64,000 bases of DNA from an archaeon (GCA_021786335.1 JAJYNM010000087.1:1-64000); one strand, 5' to 3'; shown: positions 42,703 through 51,487, numbered from the stretch's first letter. Numbers and translations are program-made. The notes: a model not told the origin generated them from the letters alone.

Positions 42703-43155
42703 ATGGCACGAACCTCTGTGATTATGATGAGGCCTCCCAGACCTATGGGTATAGCTATCTTGGCAGTTTTGGAGATTCTCGGAGGCTTGCTCATACTTCT
42801 ACTCGGCCTGGCCGTGGCTGCCATAAGTGGGACGCTCTTTTCGGCCCTTGGGCTCGCTGTACCCGCGGGGATAGGGATTGCCGCAGGTGGCGTGGTAGTC
42901 ATATTCGGCTTACTGGGGCTCCTAGTGGGATGGGGTCTATGGACTGGGAGGAGATGGGCAAGGATATTGGCTATAATTCTCTCTGGTCTAGGAGTCTTGG
43001 CCAGCCTCGCTGCACTCGTTTTGGGTTCGATTCCAAGCATCGTGGGGTTAGTCATCGACGTATCCATACTATGGTATCTGTTCCGGCCTAACGTGAGGGC
43101 ATTCTTCGGAGGGAACACCCCGCTCATGCCCCTCCAACCAACGTCGTCACCTTAA
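42703..43155 (+). CDS. Integral membrane protein, four helices
   Basis: A 150-residue protein with four hydrophobic helices (about 16-42, 47-75, 85-107 and 110-127) and a Pro/Gly-rich tail. The GILAV/LLGLA-rich pattern with a central WTGRRWAR resembles small DUF2127-like or vitamin K epoxide-free membrane families, but I cannot place it. ATG 42703 or ATG 42724 could be the start. Confidence 0.6.
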   Translation: MARTSVIMMRPPRPMGIAILAVLEILGGLLILLLGLAVAAISGTLFSALGLAVPAGIGIAAGGVVVIFGLLGLLVGWGLWTGRRWARILAIILSGLGVLASLAALVLGSIPSIVGLVIDVSILWYLFRPNVRAFFGGNTPLMPLQPTSSP

Positions 43156-43253
43156 ACTGCGACAGCCTGGATATGGTGCGTCCTCCTAAATCAATTGGTC
43201 GCCAAAGGGGCGTGGTGAACAGCCGGGCGACCTTATGTTCTGTCTAGCCGGAA

Positions 43254-43472
43254 CTACTTTCTCTTCCAGTTTTGCGCCCTTTTGCAGAACTCTTCAGTTT
43301 CGTTCGCTGCAATGTCGCAGCGCTCGTAATGTCTTACTATCTCGCGGAGGAGCTCTTCGATGGGCGTGGGGGCACCAGGGCAATCCGAGTCAATCTGCGC
43401 CCTGATCTCCATGAGCGGCTGCCAAACATCACCAGGGATGACTACAGGAACCCCCTTGTTGCTAAGACCCAT
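43254..43472 (-). CDS. Small ribbon-helix-helix-like protein
   Basis: A 72-residue protein: a short strand (GVPVVIPGD), helix (VWQPLMEIRAQI) and second helix (TPIEELLREIVRHYER), the order expected for a CopG/Arc-type ribbon-helix-helix DNA-binding fold, then a charged tail with two cysteines. The frame extends to 43550, but the TATA-like CTAGAAATAG near 43498-43507 lies about 30 bp before ATG 43472, which I take as the start. Confidence 0.5.
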   Translation of the reverse strand: MGLSNKGVPVVIPGDVWQPLMEIRAQIDSDCPGAPTPIEELLREIVRHYERCDIAANETEEFCKRAQNWKRK

Positions 43473-43819
43473 AGCCCCGGTGGGTCCGAAAGCACTATTT
43501 CTAGATTGGGCACCCAACCCTGGAAGGGTGGAGAGGGAGGCGTGCCGCACCAGAGCGGTTTCGCCGATAGAGCTCCGGTCGGGACATCAGGCACAATACA
43601 TTGTCGACGTACTACACTAGCGCCGGCCTCCTCCTATGGAGTACGTTCCATCCACCTGAACGGGGCATCATGTAATGGATTCTCGCCTCGAAGCGCAGAT
43701 TGCAGGAGAACTTTGTCAGTACAAGTACCGGGTAAATCGCCGCCATGAGGCTGATGATGACAATCACGACCAACCTTGAGCCTCCCGGCCTTCAGGCGGT
43801 CGGTACCTATTTCAGTCCA

Positions 43820-44863
43820 TTAGAGGCCCAGGCTATTGATCAGTTTCCCAGAGTTCGCGTCGAAGACGAGCACAATCTTCTTTCCCTTGTGGTCATACCT
43901 GGCGAACCAGATCGGGGCGTGAAGCAGCTCCACGTCGCCCACATCGGAATCCGTCGTGAGCTTCTGAATCATGTGGTACTTGGCGTGTGCCTTCTCTGAC
44001 TGGAGCTGGTCGACGAGGGTCTTTGCCTGCGACTTCGCTACATCTTCGCCGATGTCCCCATTGAGAACCTTCACGTTCTTGGGAATCTTGGAGATGTCGA
44101 AGAGGGTCCGACTTTCAAGATCGAACTGGTAATCGCGCGGCTGGTACTCAGTGAGCGCCTTCAGGGCGACCACCGGGAAGTTGTAGTTCTCGTCCATCTG
44201 TTCTGACTTCAGCGTCCCTCCTCCGTATCCCATCCCCATTCCGTAGAGCATAAACCACCTTGACAGGAGAAACCCGTTTGTCGGCCTGGGGACGGAGATG
44301 CCTCCCCTGAACAGCCGTCTCCCGCCGCCGAACCCGCCCCCCATTCCGCCGAGTATGACTCCCATCAACGCCGCGGTCGTCGCCGTCTGGCCCACCTCGG
44401 CAGCCAAGTTCGTGGCCACAACTGTCGTCCTCGCCGAGACGCCGACGATCCAGTAGGGGACGTACGAGAGGCTCATCTCTTCTTGGATTGACTCCTCATG
44501 CAGATGTCTGTGAAGGAACCCTTTGTCCATCATTGACGTGATTATCGCGTTGACCTTGTCCGTGTCTCCGAGCTTTATCGGCAGCATCGTCTGTTTCTGT
44601 ACGCCCGTCCATCCCTGGTCGCCAAGGGTCACCCCGCTCCCACAATACTCGCAGGTGATTACCATCTCTCCGAACTTGGGGGTGAGCGGGGCCCCGCAAT
44701 TGGGGCACTTCAACGAAGTCGCTCCATGAGGTGCTATGACCTGCTGCCTTTGTCCCGGCTCATGCCCGGAAGCCGCTTCCTGTACCCCTATCTTCGTCCC
44801 GCATTTGTAGCAGAAGCTGGCATCGTCAGGGAGCTGAACTCCGCAGTTGGGGCAGTTCAGCAC
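43820..44863 (-). CDS. Double zinc-ribbon protein of the SPFH operon
   Basis: The 347-residue protein opens with two zinc ribbons (Cys4, 7, 18, 21 and Cys53, 56, 71, 74), followed by an alpha/beta region (about 90-165, containing SYVPYWIVGVSARTTVVA), a very glycine-rich hydrophobic segment (about 173-200) that may insert in a membrane, and a C-terminal domain with ELLHAPIWFARYDHKGKKIVLV. It resembles archaeal and bacterial zinc-ribbon proteins that go with SPFH proteins. It is the last gene of a three-gene operon, eight bases after the SPFH gene. Confidence 0.7.
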   Translation of the reverse strand: MLNCPNCGVQLPDDASFCYKCGTKIGVQEAASGHEPGQRQQVIAPHGATSLKCPNCGAPLTPKFGEMVITCEYCGSGVTLGDQGWTGVQKQTMLPIKLGDTDKVNAIITSMMDKGFLHRHLHEESIQEEMSLSYVPYWIVGVSARTTVVATNLAAEVGQTATTAALMGVILGGMGGGFGGGRRLFRGGISVPRPTNGFLLSRWFMLYGMGMGYGGGTLKSEQMDENYNFPVVALKALTEYQPRDYQFDLESRTLFDISKIPKNVKVLNGDIGEDVAKSQAKTLVDQLQSEKAHAKYHMIQKLTTDSDVGDVELLHAPIWFARYDHKGKKIVLVFDANSGKLINSLGL

Positions 44864-44870
44864 GATTCAC

Positions 44871-45971
44871 CTACACCTTTGTCCCGCAGTTGTTACAGAA
44901 CTTCGCCCCGGCTGCAATGTGGCTTCCGCAATTGGGGCAGAACTTGCTCCCTCCGGCAGGGGCGGGAGCTCCTTCCGGAGCGGGAAAGTTGAAACCGCAG
45001 TTAGGACAGAACTTCGCCGAAGCCGCGACAAGTGACCCGCAGTTGGGACAGCTTTTCTGATTCATCCCCTGGCCCATCCCCGCGGCCATGGATCCTCCAA
45101 TCACTCCGCCGACCCCTATGCCTGCCCCGAGTCCCGCGAACGTCCCAGCTCCCCCAGACTGGTTCTTGGCAGCGTCGTCGATGGCCTTCCCAGTCTGGTA
45201 TTGCATGAAGTTGACGCCTAGCACCTGCATCTGAGATCTGGTGTCGATCGCCTTCTGCACCTCGTCGGGGAGGCTGATAGTCAGGCCGGAGATTTTGTTA
45301 ATCTCTATTCCGTACTGTCCGAGGTTATCCGGCCCAGACGAGAGGACCTCTTGCTCGATGTTGGTCAGATTGGCCGCCAAATCAGTAATCTTCAGCCCCT
45401 GAGCCTTCATTTTCCCCAGGGAATTGTAAACAAGTATCACCATTTGCTCCTTAATCCTGTCTTCTACATCGCCCGAAGACTCCGATGCGAACGTCCCTAC
45501 GAACTGGTTGATGAACAGCTCGGGCGAAGAGATCCTCCACCTGTACTCCCCGAAGACCCTGAGGTTCACAATCCCGAACGTCGGGTCAGTGAACTGGTAC
45601 GGCTGCGTGCTCCCGAACTTGCCATCTAGGTACCTCTTGGGCACGTAGTAGACCTCAGCCCACTGGGTCACACCGGTAAAGGATTTCAGAAGCTTCCCGA
45701 CGATTGGTGCGTTGAAGTCTGTCAGCGCATATCTGTTTGGCTGGTCGAAGTACGTGAGGACCTTCCCATCTCTGTAGAACACAGCTATCTCGTCTTCCCT
45801 GACCACTATGTTGTCATTCAGCCTGATTTGCCTAGGCGCCTTCCAGAGGACGTTGTAGACCCCGGCGGAAGGCTGCTTGTACTGGTCGTCCCAGGCGAAG
45901 GTCGTTGACCCGAAGACGCTCCCTCCGGTCGCCGGAACGCTCCCGCCACTGCTCTTCTTGCCGAACACCAT
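44871..45971 (-). CDS. SPFH-domain protein with two C-terminal zinc ribbons
   Basis: SPFH (stomatin/prohibitin/flotillin) proteins assemble into large membrane-bound scaffolds. In this 366-residue protein the SPFH core spans about 20-240 (VLWKAPRQIRLNDNIVVREDE, then helices), followed by a glycine-rich linker (about 258-285) and two zinc ribbons (CPNCG pairs at about 287-310 and 343-364). No N-terminal membrane helix is visible; the glycine-rich hydrophobic linker could serve as anchor. The arrangement matches the virion core protein-like SPFH group. Genes on both sides are 6 and 8 bases away. Confidence 0.82.
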   Translation of the reverse strand: MVFGKKSSGGSVPATGGSVFGSTTFAWDDQYKQPSAGVYNVLWKAPRQIRLNDNIVVREDEIAVFYRDGKVLTYFDQPNRYALTDFNAPIVGKLLKSFTGVTQWAEVYYVPKRYLDGKFGSTQPYQFTDPTFGIVNLRVFGEYRWRISSPELFINQFVGTFASESSGDVEDRIKEQMVILVYNSLGKMKAQGLKITDLAANLTNIEQEVLSSGPDNLGQYGIEINKISGLTISLPDEVQKAIDTRSQMQVLGVNFMQYQTGKAIDDAAKNQSGGAGTFAGLGAGIGVGGVIGGSMAAGMGQGMNQKSCPNCGSLVAASAKFCPNCGFNFPAPEGAPAPAGGSKFCPNCGSHIAAGAKFCNNCGTKV

Positions 45972-45976
45972 CTATC

Positions 45977-46525
45977 TCACTGCCCGAGGGCAATTCCCTC
46001 TATGACTTCGACCCTCTGCGACCATTTCTGTCTTATATCCATCACCGAGCGCGAGAAGCCATCCAGCACCCCCTGGACCGGGTTGGGGGTCGCGGGGTCG
46101 TAGATCAGGGTCCCCGGCGCCGAGGCGCGATCGAGCTGCCAGACTGCGCTCACAAAAGAGTAATCGTATTCGTAAAGCTTGTTCAGTTTGTCGTCAGTAA
46201 TCTGAATCGGGGCGACCCACCCCGCGTATCCCTGGGCCGCGTGTCTCACCTCTCCACTGAGTGCCTGGACATGGGCTATCAGAGAGCCCACCGCTCCTAG
46301 ATTTATGAGGTCGTTGCTCGAAGCAATCTGCTTCCTGAGCTGCTGCAGGTTGTCCTTCACATGGTCGAGCTTGTCGGCGACTTGGTTCCTCAGGAGGGAG
46401 TCGGATGCCCTGAGGTCCTCTTTAGTTCTGTACCCTCTGAGACCTGGGATGAGGAGTTCCAGTTTCTTGGCGATGCCCCTGTTACCGTCAACCTGCTGCC
46501 TGATATCAGGGCTGTTCTGCGACAC
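45977..46525 (-). CDS. Helical protein leading the SPFH operon
   Basis: A 182-residue protein of unknown family. The first 110 residues are long amphipathic helices (ADKLDHVKDNLQQLRKQIASS), likely a coiled coil; the rest is mixed, with TLIYDPATPNPVQGVLDG and a final helix. The GTG start at 46525 lies about 35 bp from the AT box at 46556-46565 that is also used by the divergent DUF72 gene. Tight spacing to the SPFH gene suggests that it is a partner or adaptor of the scaffold. Confidence 0.65.
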   Translation of the reverse strand: MSQNSPDIRQQVDGNRGIAKKLELLIPGLRGYRTKEDLRASDSLLRNQVADKLDHVKDNLQQLRKQIASSNDLINLGAVGSLIAHVQALSGEVRHAAQGYAGWVAPIQITDDKLNKLYEYDYSFVSAVWQLDRASAPGTLIYDPATPNPVQGVLDGFSRSVMDIRQKWSQRVEVIEGIALGQ

Positions 46526-46555
46526 GGGCTTTCAAAATTCGACCCTTCTTCCATC

Positions 46556-46565
46556 TAAATAAATA
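46556..46565. promoter_or_regulatory. AT box shared by the SPFH operon and the DUF72 gene
   Basis: TAAATAAATA in a 58-bp gap between divergent starts (GTG 46525 and ATG 46584). It is the only AT-rich tract in the gap, so both directions must use it or overlapping boxes within it. Confidence 0.6.
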
Positions 46566-46583
46566 TGGCGAACCACCATTCCC

Positions 46584-47402
46584 ATGAGAGGGTGTGCCTC
46601 GTTGGGTCTTGAGAAGCTGCGTATCGGGTGCAGCGGGTGGTCCTACAAGGACTGGGAGGGGGTCTTCTACCCGAAAGGGCTTGCAGCCAAGGAGTACCTC
46701 TCCTACTACTCGAAGGTCTTCAATGCCGTGGAGATAGACTCGAGTTTCTACCGGGTCCCCAGCCAGTTCATAGTCAACCAATGGAGGAGCAACACTCCGA
46801 GCGGATTCGTCTTCTCCCCCAAGCTCCCCAAAAAGATCACCCACGAGAAGAAGCTCAAGGAAACCGAATCGAGCCTAGTCTATTTCTACAGCGTCTTGAC
46901 CAAGCTAAAGGACAAGCTGGGCCCGATTGCCATCCAGCTCCCCCCCTCCATCAAGCTCAGCACCCACGAGGAGGTCATGAAGGACTTCGTCTCGAAGCTG
47001 AGCCCTGAGTTCAGGCACGCGATCGAGTTCCGTCACAAGTCATGGTTTACCCCAGACGTCTACTCTCTCCTAAGGAAGAACAACATCGCGATGATCTGGT
47101 CCCTGAACCAGTACGTCGAGACCCCTCCCGAGCTCACAGCCGACTTCATCTACGTGAGGATGGTCGGAGACAGGGAGATCACGGAGTTCACGGCGGTCCA
47201 GAAGGATAGATCGGAGGACATGGAGCGTTGGGCTACAGCGGTGATGGAAAGATCGTCGAAGTTCGAGGACGGATACGTCTTCTTCAACAATCACTTTGCA
47301 GGCTTCAGCCCTGAGTCCGCCAACGAGTTCCGCAGGCTCCTCGGCTTGATGGAACTCGACTGGAAGGCGCAGGGGACTGGACAGCAGACTTTGTTCGGGT
47401 AG
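46584..47402 (+). CDS. DUF72 family protein
   Basis: DUF72 (YecE) proteins adopt a TIM-barrel fold; their activity is unproven, although nuclease or repair roles have been suggested. The 272-residue protein shows IGCSGWSYKDWEGVFYP, VEIDSSFYRVP, HAIEFRHKSWF and the C-terminal VFFNNHFAGFSPESANEF. The last residues, QGTGQQTLFG, resemble a PCNA-interacting peptide. Dpo4 follows after 10 bp, so DUF72 and the translesion polymerase are cotranscribed. Confidence 0.9.
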   Translation: MRGCASLGLEKLRIGCSGWSYKDWEGVFYPKGLAAKEYLSYYSKVFNAVEIDSSFYRVPSQFIVNQWRSNTPSGFVFSPKLPKKITHEKKLKETESSLVYFYSVLTKLKDKLGPIAIQLPPSIKLSTHEEVMKDFVSKLSPEFRHAIEFRHKSWFTPDVYSLLRKNNIAMIWSLNQYVETPPELTADFIYVRMVGDREITEFTAVQKDRSEDMERWATAVMERSSKFEDGYVFFNNHFAGFSPESANEFRRLLGLMELDWKAQGTGQQTLFG

Positions 47403-47412
47403 TGCTTGATAT

Positions 47413-48504
47413 ATGCATCCTCAGCGCCGGTGCATCCTCCATGTCGACTTGGATGCGTTCTACGTCTCCACGGAGGTCAGAGAGCACCCGGAACTGAAGG
47501 GGCTCCCTGTAGTCGTGGGCGCGGACCCGGAAGGAGGGATGGGGCGGGGTGTCGTTGTCGCTTGTTCTTACGCTGCCCGGAAGTTCGGTCTTCGTTCTGG
47601 GATGCCTATCACTCAGGCTTACAGGCTCTGCCCTCAGGCGAAGTACATACAACCAAACTGGGGTCTCTATGAACGTGTTTCGGAGGAGGTAATGGCTACG
47701 CTGAGAAGCTTTGCCGATAGGTTCGAACAAGGGAGCATAGACGAGGCTTACCTCGACGTCACAGGCAGAGCAGGGGACGAGCGCTCCGGAGCAGACTTGG
47801 CCATGGAAATCAAGAGGACCATTGGGGAAAAGCACGGCCTCACCTGTTCTATCGGGGTCGCACCGAACAAGTCTTCGGCGAAAATCGCTTCTGATAGGAA
47901 CAAGCCTGACGGCATGACCGTTGTTCCGTTCGGGGAAGTGCGCGGGTTCCTCGCCCCTCTCCATGTGGGAGTAGTCCCAGGCATCGGCCCGAGGACGCAC
48001 GAGTTTCTAAACGAGAAGGGTATTGTGACTATTGCCCAGCTCCAGCAGTTGGAGGGGAAGCAACTCCTCTCTTGGTTTGGAAAGAACGGGGTCTGGCTGT
48101 GGGGTGTAATCCACGGCGAAGAGGCGGTCGAGGTAAGAGAGCAGGCGCTCCCGAAGTCACTCAGTGTAGAGCGGACTTTCAAGGACGACGTAAGCGACTT
48201 TATGACGGTCAGAAGGGAAGCAATCGATGCCGCCACTGAGCTGATGCGGAGGGTGAAATCTGCGGGTTACTCTTACAGGGTAGCTGGGATAAAGATCAGG
48301 TTCCGCGGGTTCGAGACCCACACTAGAGAGCGAACCCTCATCAATCGCGCTGACAACGAACGGCCTTTGTTTGCAAGCGTAGAAAGGCTTCTGGACGAGT
48401 TCGAGTCTTGGGAAAAGCTGGTGCGCCTTATAGGAGTCAGAGTCGCAGGCATTCAACATTCCTCCTCGGGACTATCAAAACTCGACGACTGGGCCGTGGG
48501 CTAA
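47413..48504 (+). CDS. dpo4: Y-family DNA polymerase (Dpo4/DinB)
   Basis: Dpo4 copies damaged DNA with low fidelity. The 363-residue protein has the catalytic metal ligands Asp12 (VDLDAFY) and Asp110-Glu111 (SIDEAYLD), the SIGVAPNKSSAKIAS motif, the thumb helix-hairpin-helix (VVPGIGPRTHEFL) and the little-finger domain (about 235-350). The C-terminal tail (GLSKLDDWAVG) lacks a clear PCNA-binding QxxLxxFF, unlike Sulfolobus Dpo4, while the cotranscribed DUF72 protein ends in such a peptide. Confidence 0.95.
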   Translation: MHPQRRCILHVDLDAFYVSTEVREHPELKGLPVVVGADPEGGMGRGVVVACSYAARKFGLRSGMPITQAYRLCPQAKYIQPNWGLYERVSEEVMATLRSFADRFEQGSIDEAYLDVTGRAGDERSGADLAMEIKRTIGEKHGLTCSIGVAPNKSSAKIASDRNKPDGMTVVPFGEVRGFLAPLHVGVVPGIGPRTHEFLNEKGIVTIAQLQQLEGKQLLSWFGKNGVWLWGVIHGEEAVEVREQALPKSLSVERTFKDDVSDFMTVRREAIDAATELMRRVKSAGYSYRVAGIKIRFRGFETHTRERTLINRADNERPLFASVERLLDEFESWEKLVRLIGVRVAGIQHSSSGLSKLDDWAVG

Positions 48505-48981
48505 GTGTGTCCCTATTTCTCCGGGAGCCTTGCTCTCCTGAACATGCCCTATGGACGGATACCTGCCAACATAGGAGGAAATGAGGTAGACTGCAGCGGC
48601 GAGGCGCCCTGCATGAATCGGGCCGTACTCCAAGTAACCTGAAGGGAGTTTGGGCGCCTCCGCAGGGACGCGATGACACCTGACGCTGCCACTCTTTCGT
48701 CGGAAGACATGACCACCGCTGCCGGCGTCAAAGGACCGGCGACTCAAACAACCCACTCGTCGCATAGGAGGCTCCGTGGCCGCTGAGAACCCGGCGCCAG
48801 CAGAGCAAAAATCACGCTCCCATGCCCCGATCATCGGTAAGGAAGCAGGAGAGTCAGCATAGACGAAACCAACCGCGACGCTTGGAATTTAGGTGAGATA
48901 TATCAGGAGTCTTGCCTCTCTCAGAATCCTCATTGTGCTCGCTGAACAGGCAGGCTCCGCCAAGCATCAAATCCAGTCAGT
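48505..48981. other. Intergenic stretch of about 480 bp
   Basis: Only short frames without motifs are present on either strand. An AT box (GAATTTAGGTGAGATATATC, 48886-48905) looks like a promoter but is 80 bp or more from the next good start. No RNA gene was recognised. Confidence 0.4.
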
Positions 48982-49083
48982 ATGAACGCGAACTACGAGT
49001 CAGGACGTACACCGGGAACATCCATCAGCGCGACAAGTACGCTCTACCCTAAAGTACCAGCAGAGAGCTCCACCTGCAGCATG

Positions 49084-49617
49084 AAGCCCTTTCCTGGGGT
49101 TGCCGCCGAGGCAGTAGCACTGTCCGTCATGCTCGCATCCGCTAGGGCCGTGCCAGCTGGGTCCTCCTTCGCCGTGTACCTCGTCGTGATGCAACTGTTG
49201 TCCACGTACCTGATACACTGTCCTGCTCATTACTTGTTGGGAACCTTCGCTGGCATAAGGTTCAGGGATATCCGCTTCAGGCGAACCTCACTTGCTCGCG
49301 CCTTCCCAATGAAGGCGAGGCGTTTCGTCGGGCTTCTGCCGACTCTTACACTCTCTACGGAGAAGCCCTCTATGGCACGGGCTTCGCGTAGAGGGATCGC
49401 TGCTATGTACGCAGCAGGTGCTGTGGCGTCGATGGGCTCGGCGTTGCTCATAGCCGTCGCAGCCACTCTGGCCGAGCCAGTCCTTTACTCGGCCCCCGCA
49501 TGGGCAATAGCCTTGGGATACCTGCTCTTCGACATCGTCTTCTCTCCAAGAAGCGGAGACTTGATGCGGTCCAAGAAAGCCTTGAAGGGCTTGTCGCATC
49601 CCATTCATGGTCCCTAG
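49084..49617 (+). CDS. Integral membrane protein of unknown family
   Basis: A 177-residue protein with four hydrophobic helices (about 8-22, 28-46, 105-128 and 134-152), and between the second and third a conserved-looking HCPAHYLLGTFAGIRFRDIRF loop. The frame opens at ATG 48982, but the extra 34 residues are low in structure and an AT-rich CCCTAAAGT near 49046-49054 fits ATG 49084 better. Function unknown. Confidence 0.6.
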   Translation, partial: KPFPGVAAEAVALSVMLASARAVPAGSSFAVYLVVMQLLSTYLIHCPAHYLLGTFAGIRFRDIRFRRTSLARAFPMKARRFVGLLPTLTLSTEKPSMARASRRGIAAMYAAGAVASMGSALLIAVAATLAEPVLYSAPAWAIALGYLLFDIVFSPRSGDLMRSKKALKGLSHPIHGP

Positions 49618-49810
49618 GCTGGAAACCCGGGCGCATCTCCTACTCGGGTCTGACCTGAAAGAATCGTGGACAAGGGAGGGCCATAACCTGTCGTGTTTCT
49701 CGCCGCTAGCGGAATTCAGCCTGGTTTGCGATGTCGGCCACGCCCCCCTGACAAAGACGCCCCCCAAACATACTTGCCAGCGAGCGGCATGTCTCGGCAT
49801 GGTTCCATGA

Positions 49811-50647
49811 TTATGTGGCCGCGCGCCGAGCTGCTAGCTCAAGCTTCTCTGCAAGCCATGGGAGTGCCTGGGTGATGAACGACGGCCCATGATGCGCGAG
49901 GAAGTCCAGCGGGCCGGGCGTCACGAACACATTCCCAAGAGTGACAGCCTTCAGCCCTGCCCAGCCCCTAGTGCGTAGCAGGGCCGGGAGGTCCGCGTCT
50001 CCGAATTTGGAGTACATCTTGGGTTCATAGAATATTACATCAGGGTTCCTGGAGGACACTAGATTCAAATCTGGGACCAGCCACTCACAAGATTCCTTCT
50101 CGTACACATGCGAGCTCCCGAGGAGCCTGAACGCATCTGTGATGTAGCTGTAGGCGCCGAAGCTCACGGGCCCCCCCAAATTGATTTCAACATAGGAATT
50201 GAGCTTCGAAACCCTAGGAAGCCCCCCAAGTGACCTGAGGAGAGCCGTCTCCAGATCCCGGCCCATCCTTGCGGCACCCGCCACCAGACCTATCTTGACC
50301 ACGAAGTCTACAATGCCCGCCACCGACAGAGGAAGCTCGAGCGGGAACACTGGATACTTTTTCGACAACCTAACTGCGAATTCGCGCTGGTATCCCGTGA
50401 CGGCAAGGATCAGGTCCGGGCTGAGCTCATCGAGGACTTCTTCTCTTACCGTGTTGTAACTCCCAAGCTTCCGTTTCGACTTCGCCTCCGCCGGCCGAGC
50501 GCAGAACGCGGTGACTCCGACGACCTTGTCACCAAGCCCGAGTTGGAAGAGTGTCTCAGTGGCCGCAGGGCTAAAACTCACGATTCTTTCAGGCGAATCT
50601 GGGACTTGCACTGCGGTCCCGAGGACTTCACTGAAGACCTTCATCAT
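49811..50647 (-). CDS. Cobalamin/siderophore-binding-like protein (BtuF/FecB fold), without signal peptide
   Basis: A 278-residue type III periplasmic-binding fold: RIVSFSPAATETLFQLGLGDKVVGVT, then LSPDLILAVTGYQRE, a long linking helix, and the second lobe with NPDVIFYEP. Family members capture corrinoids or iron chelates for ABC importers. Here no signal peptide, lipobox or membrane anchor is visible, so it should stay in the cytosol, as in the uncharacterised cytosolic BtuF-like proteins of archaea and bacteria. No ABC permease is nearby. It diverges from a small membrane protein resembling an ECF S-component. Confidence 0.82.
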   Translation of the reverse strand: MMKVFSEVLGTAVQVPDSPERIVSFSPAATETLFQLGLGDKVVGVTAFCARPAEAKSKRKLGSYNTVREEVLDELSPDLILAVTGYQREFAVRLSKKYPVFPLELPLSVAGIVDFVVKIGLVAGAARMGRDLETALLRSLGGLPRVSKLNSYVEINLGGPVSFGAYSYITDAFRLLGSSHVYEKESCEWLVPDLNLVSSRNPDVIFYEPKMYSKFGDADLPALLRTRGWAGLKAVTLGNVFVTPGPLDFLAHHGPSFITQALPWLAEKLELAARRAAT

Positions 50648-50748
50648 CGCGCTTCTTTGAACACCGTTGTGATATCTGTTTCCCGGAGACCTTGACGAGT
50701 TATAACACCTGTTAAATACTCTTCATCGGAATCCTTGGGCCAACCAGC

Positions 50749-51282
50749 TTGGTGGACTCCAAGAAACTGATTACGGCCACGCTCTTCGGCGTAGTGATAG
50801 GCGTAGTCTATGGCGCACTACCGTTTGAAATCGGCGACTCACTGATCATATTCGAAGCCGTACTCCTCTCGCTCAGCTTCATTCTACTCGGTCCCGGAGG
50901 TGCGACCTACACAGGCTTCGTCAACGGGCTGGTAGAGACACCGCTGCAGCTCTCGTTCGGCCCGTTCGTATTCGTGGTGGCGTTCTTATATGGGGTCCTA
51001 GTGGACTTGTTCTGCAGCGTCTTCAAGGTGACCTCCGGAGGCAAAGTCCATCCGAAGAGGCTCGTGGCTTCGTTGACCCTGAGCACCGTCATAGTAGGCG
51101 CGGCTGCGACCTACGCTTTCCTGGCATTCGGCTTTGGTACCTCAGCGCCTTTCCTGGAATTGTATCTGCCGATCCTGATTATAGGGGTCGTGAGCGGGAC
51201 CGTAGGAGGATTCCTCGGCGCCAGGCTGTGGGAACGGAACCTCAGGCACAGATTCACTCCCGTCCAGCAGCCTGCGAACTAG
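50749..51282 (+). CDS. ECF-transporter S-component-like membrane protein
   Basis: The 177-residue protein has five or six hydrophobic helices and the overall pattern of vitamin-binding S-components (LFGVVIGVVYGALP, GPGGATYTGFVNGLVETP). S-components bind a vitamin or metal and dock onto shared ATPases (EcfAA'T), which are not in this window. Divergence from a BtuF-like gene hints at corrinoids (inference). TTG 50749 follows the TATA-like TGTTAAATAC (50708-50717). Confidence 0.6.
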   Translation: MVDSKKLITATLFGVVIGVVYGALPFEIGDSLIIFEAVLLSLSFILLGPGGATYTGFVNGLVETPLQLSFGPFVFVVAFLYGVLVDLFCSVFKVTSGGKVHPKRLVASLTLSTVIVGAAATYAFLAFGFGTSAPFLELYLPILIIGVVSGTVGGFLGARLWERNLRHRFTPVQQPAN

Positions 51283-51487
51283 TTGGGTTGCTTCGGAGCT
51301 CTCTTCCCAGTTTCCTGGTGAACCTTCGGAGAAAGCCATAGAGCACGAGCCCGAGGATGATGAAGGCTGCCCCTTCTACTTCGTTTGTCACAACTCCAGC
51401 TATGACTCCCGTGAGCAAGACGAACAACCCAATGATGGTTATCAGAATCGCGGCTGTCTTCGATATCGGGCTAGCTCTTACTGCCAA
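51254..51487 (-). CDS. Small membrane protein, two helices
   Basis: A 77-residue protein with two hydrophobic helices (about 10-29 and 36-52) and a basic tail (LRRFTRKLGRELR). The frame extends upstream to 51745, but the upstream part is the out-of-frame shadow of the zinc-ribbon gene at 51553. TTG 51487 lies 26 bp after the TATA-like TTGTTTAACC (51508-51518), which settles the start. Its last 29 bases overlap the convergent S-component gene. Confidence 0.55.
   Translation of the reverse strand: MAVRASPISKTAAILITIIGLFVLLTGVIAGVVTNEVEGAAFIILGLVLYGFLRRFTRKLGRELRSNPTSSQAAGRE

Noticed and set aside
48300..48325. GGGTTCGAGACCC resembling a tRNA T-arm
   Set aside because: Within the little-finger coding region of dpo4, with no other tRNA parts.
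50648..50748. A cobalamin riboswitch between the BtuF-like and S-component-like genes
   Set aside because: The gap of 101 bp is filled by AT boxes and lacks room and the conserved B12-box; archaeal riboswitches of this class are also rare.
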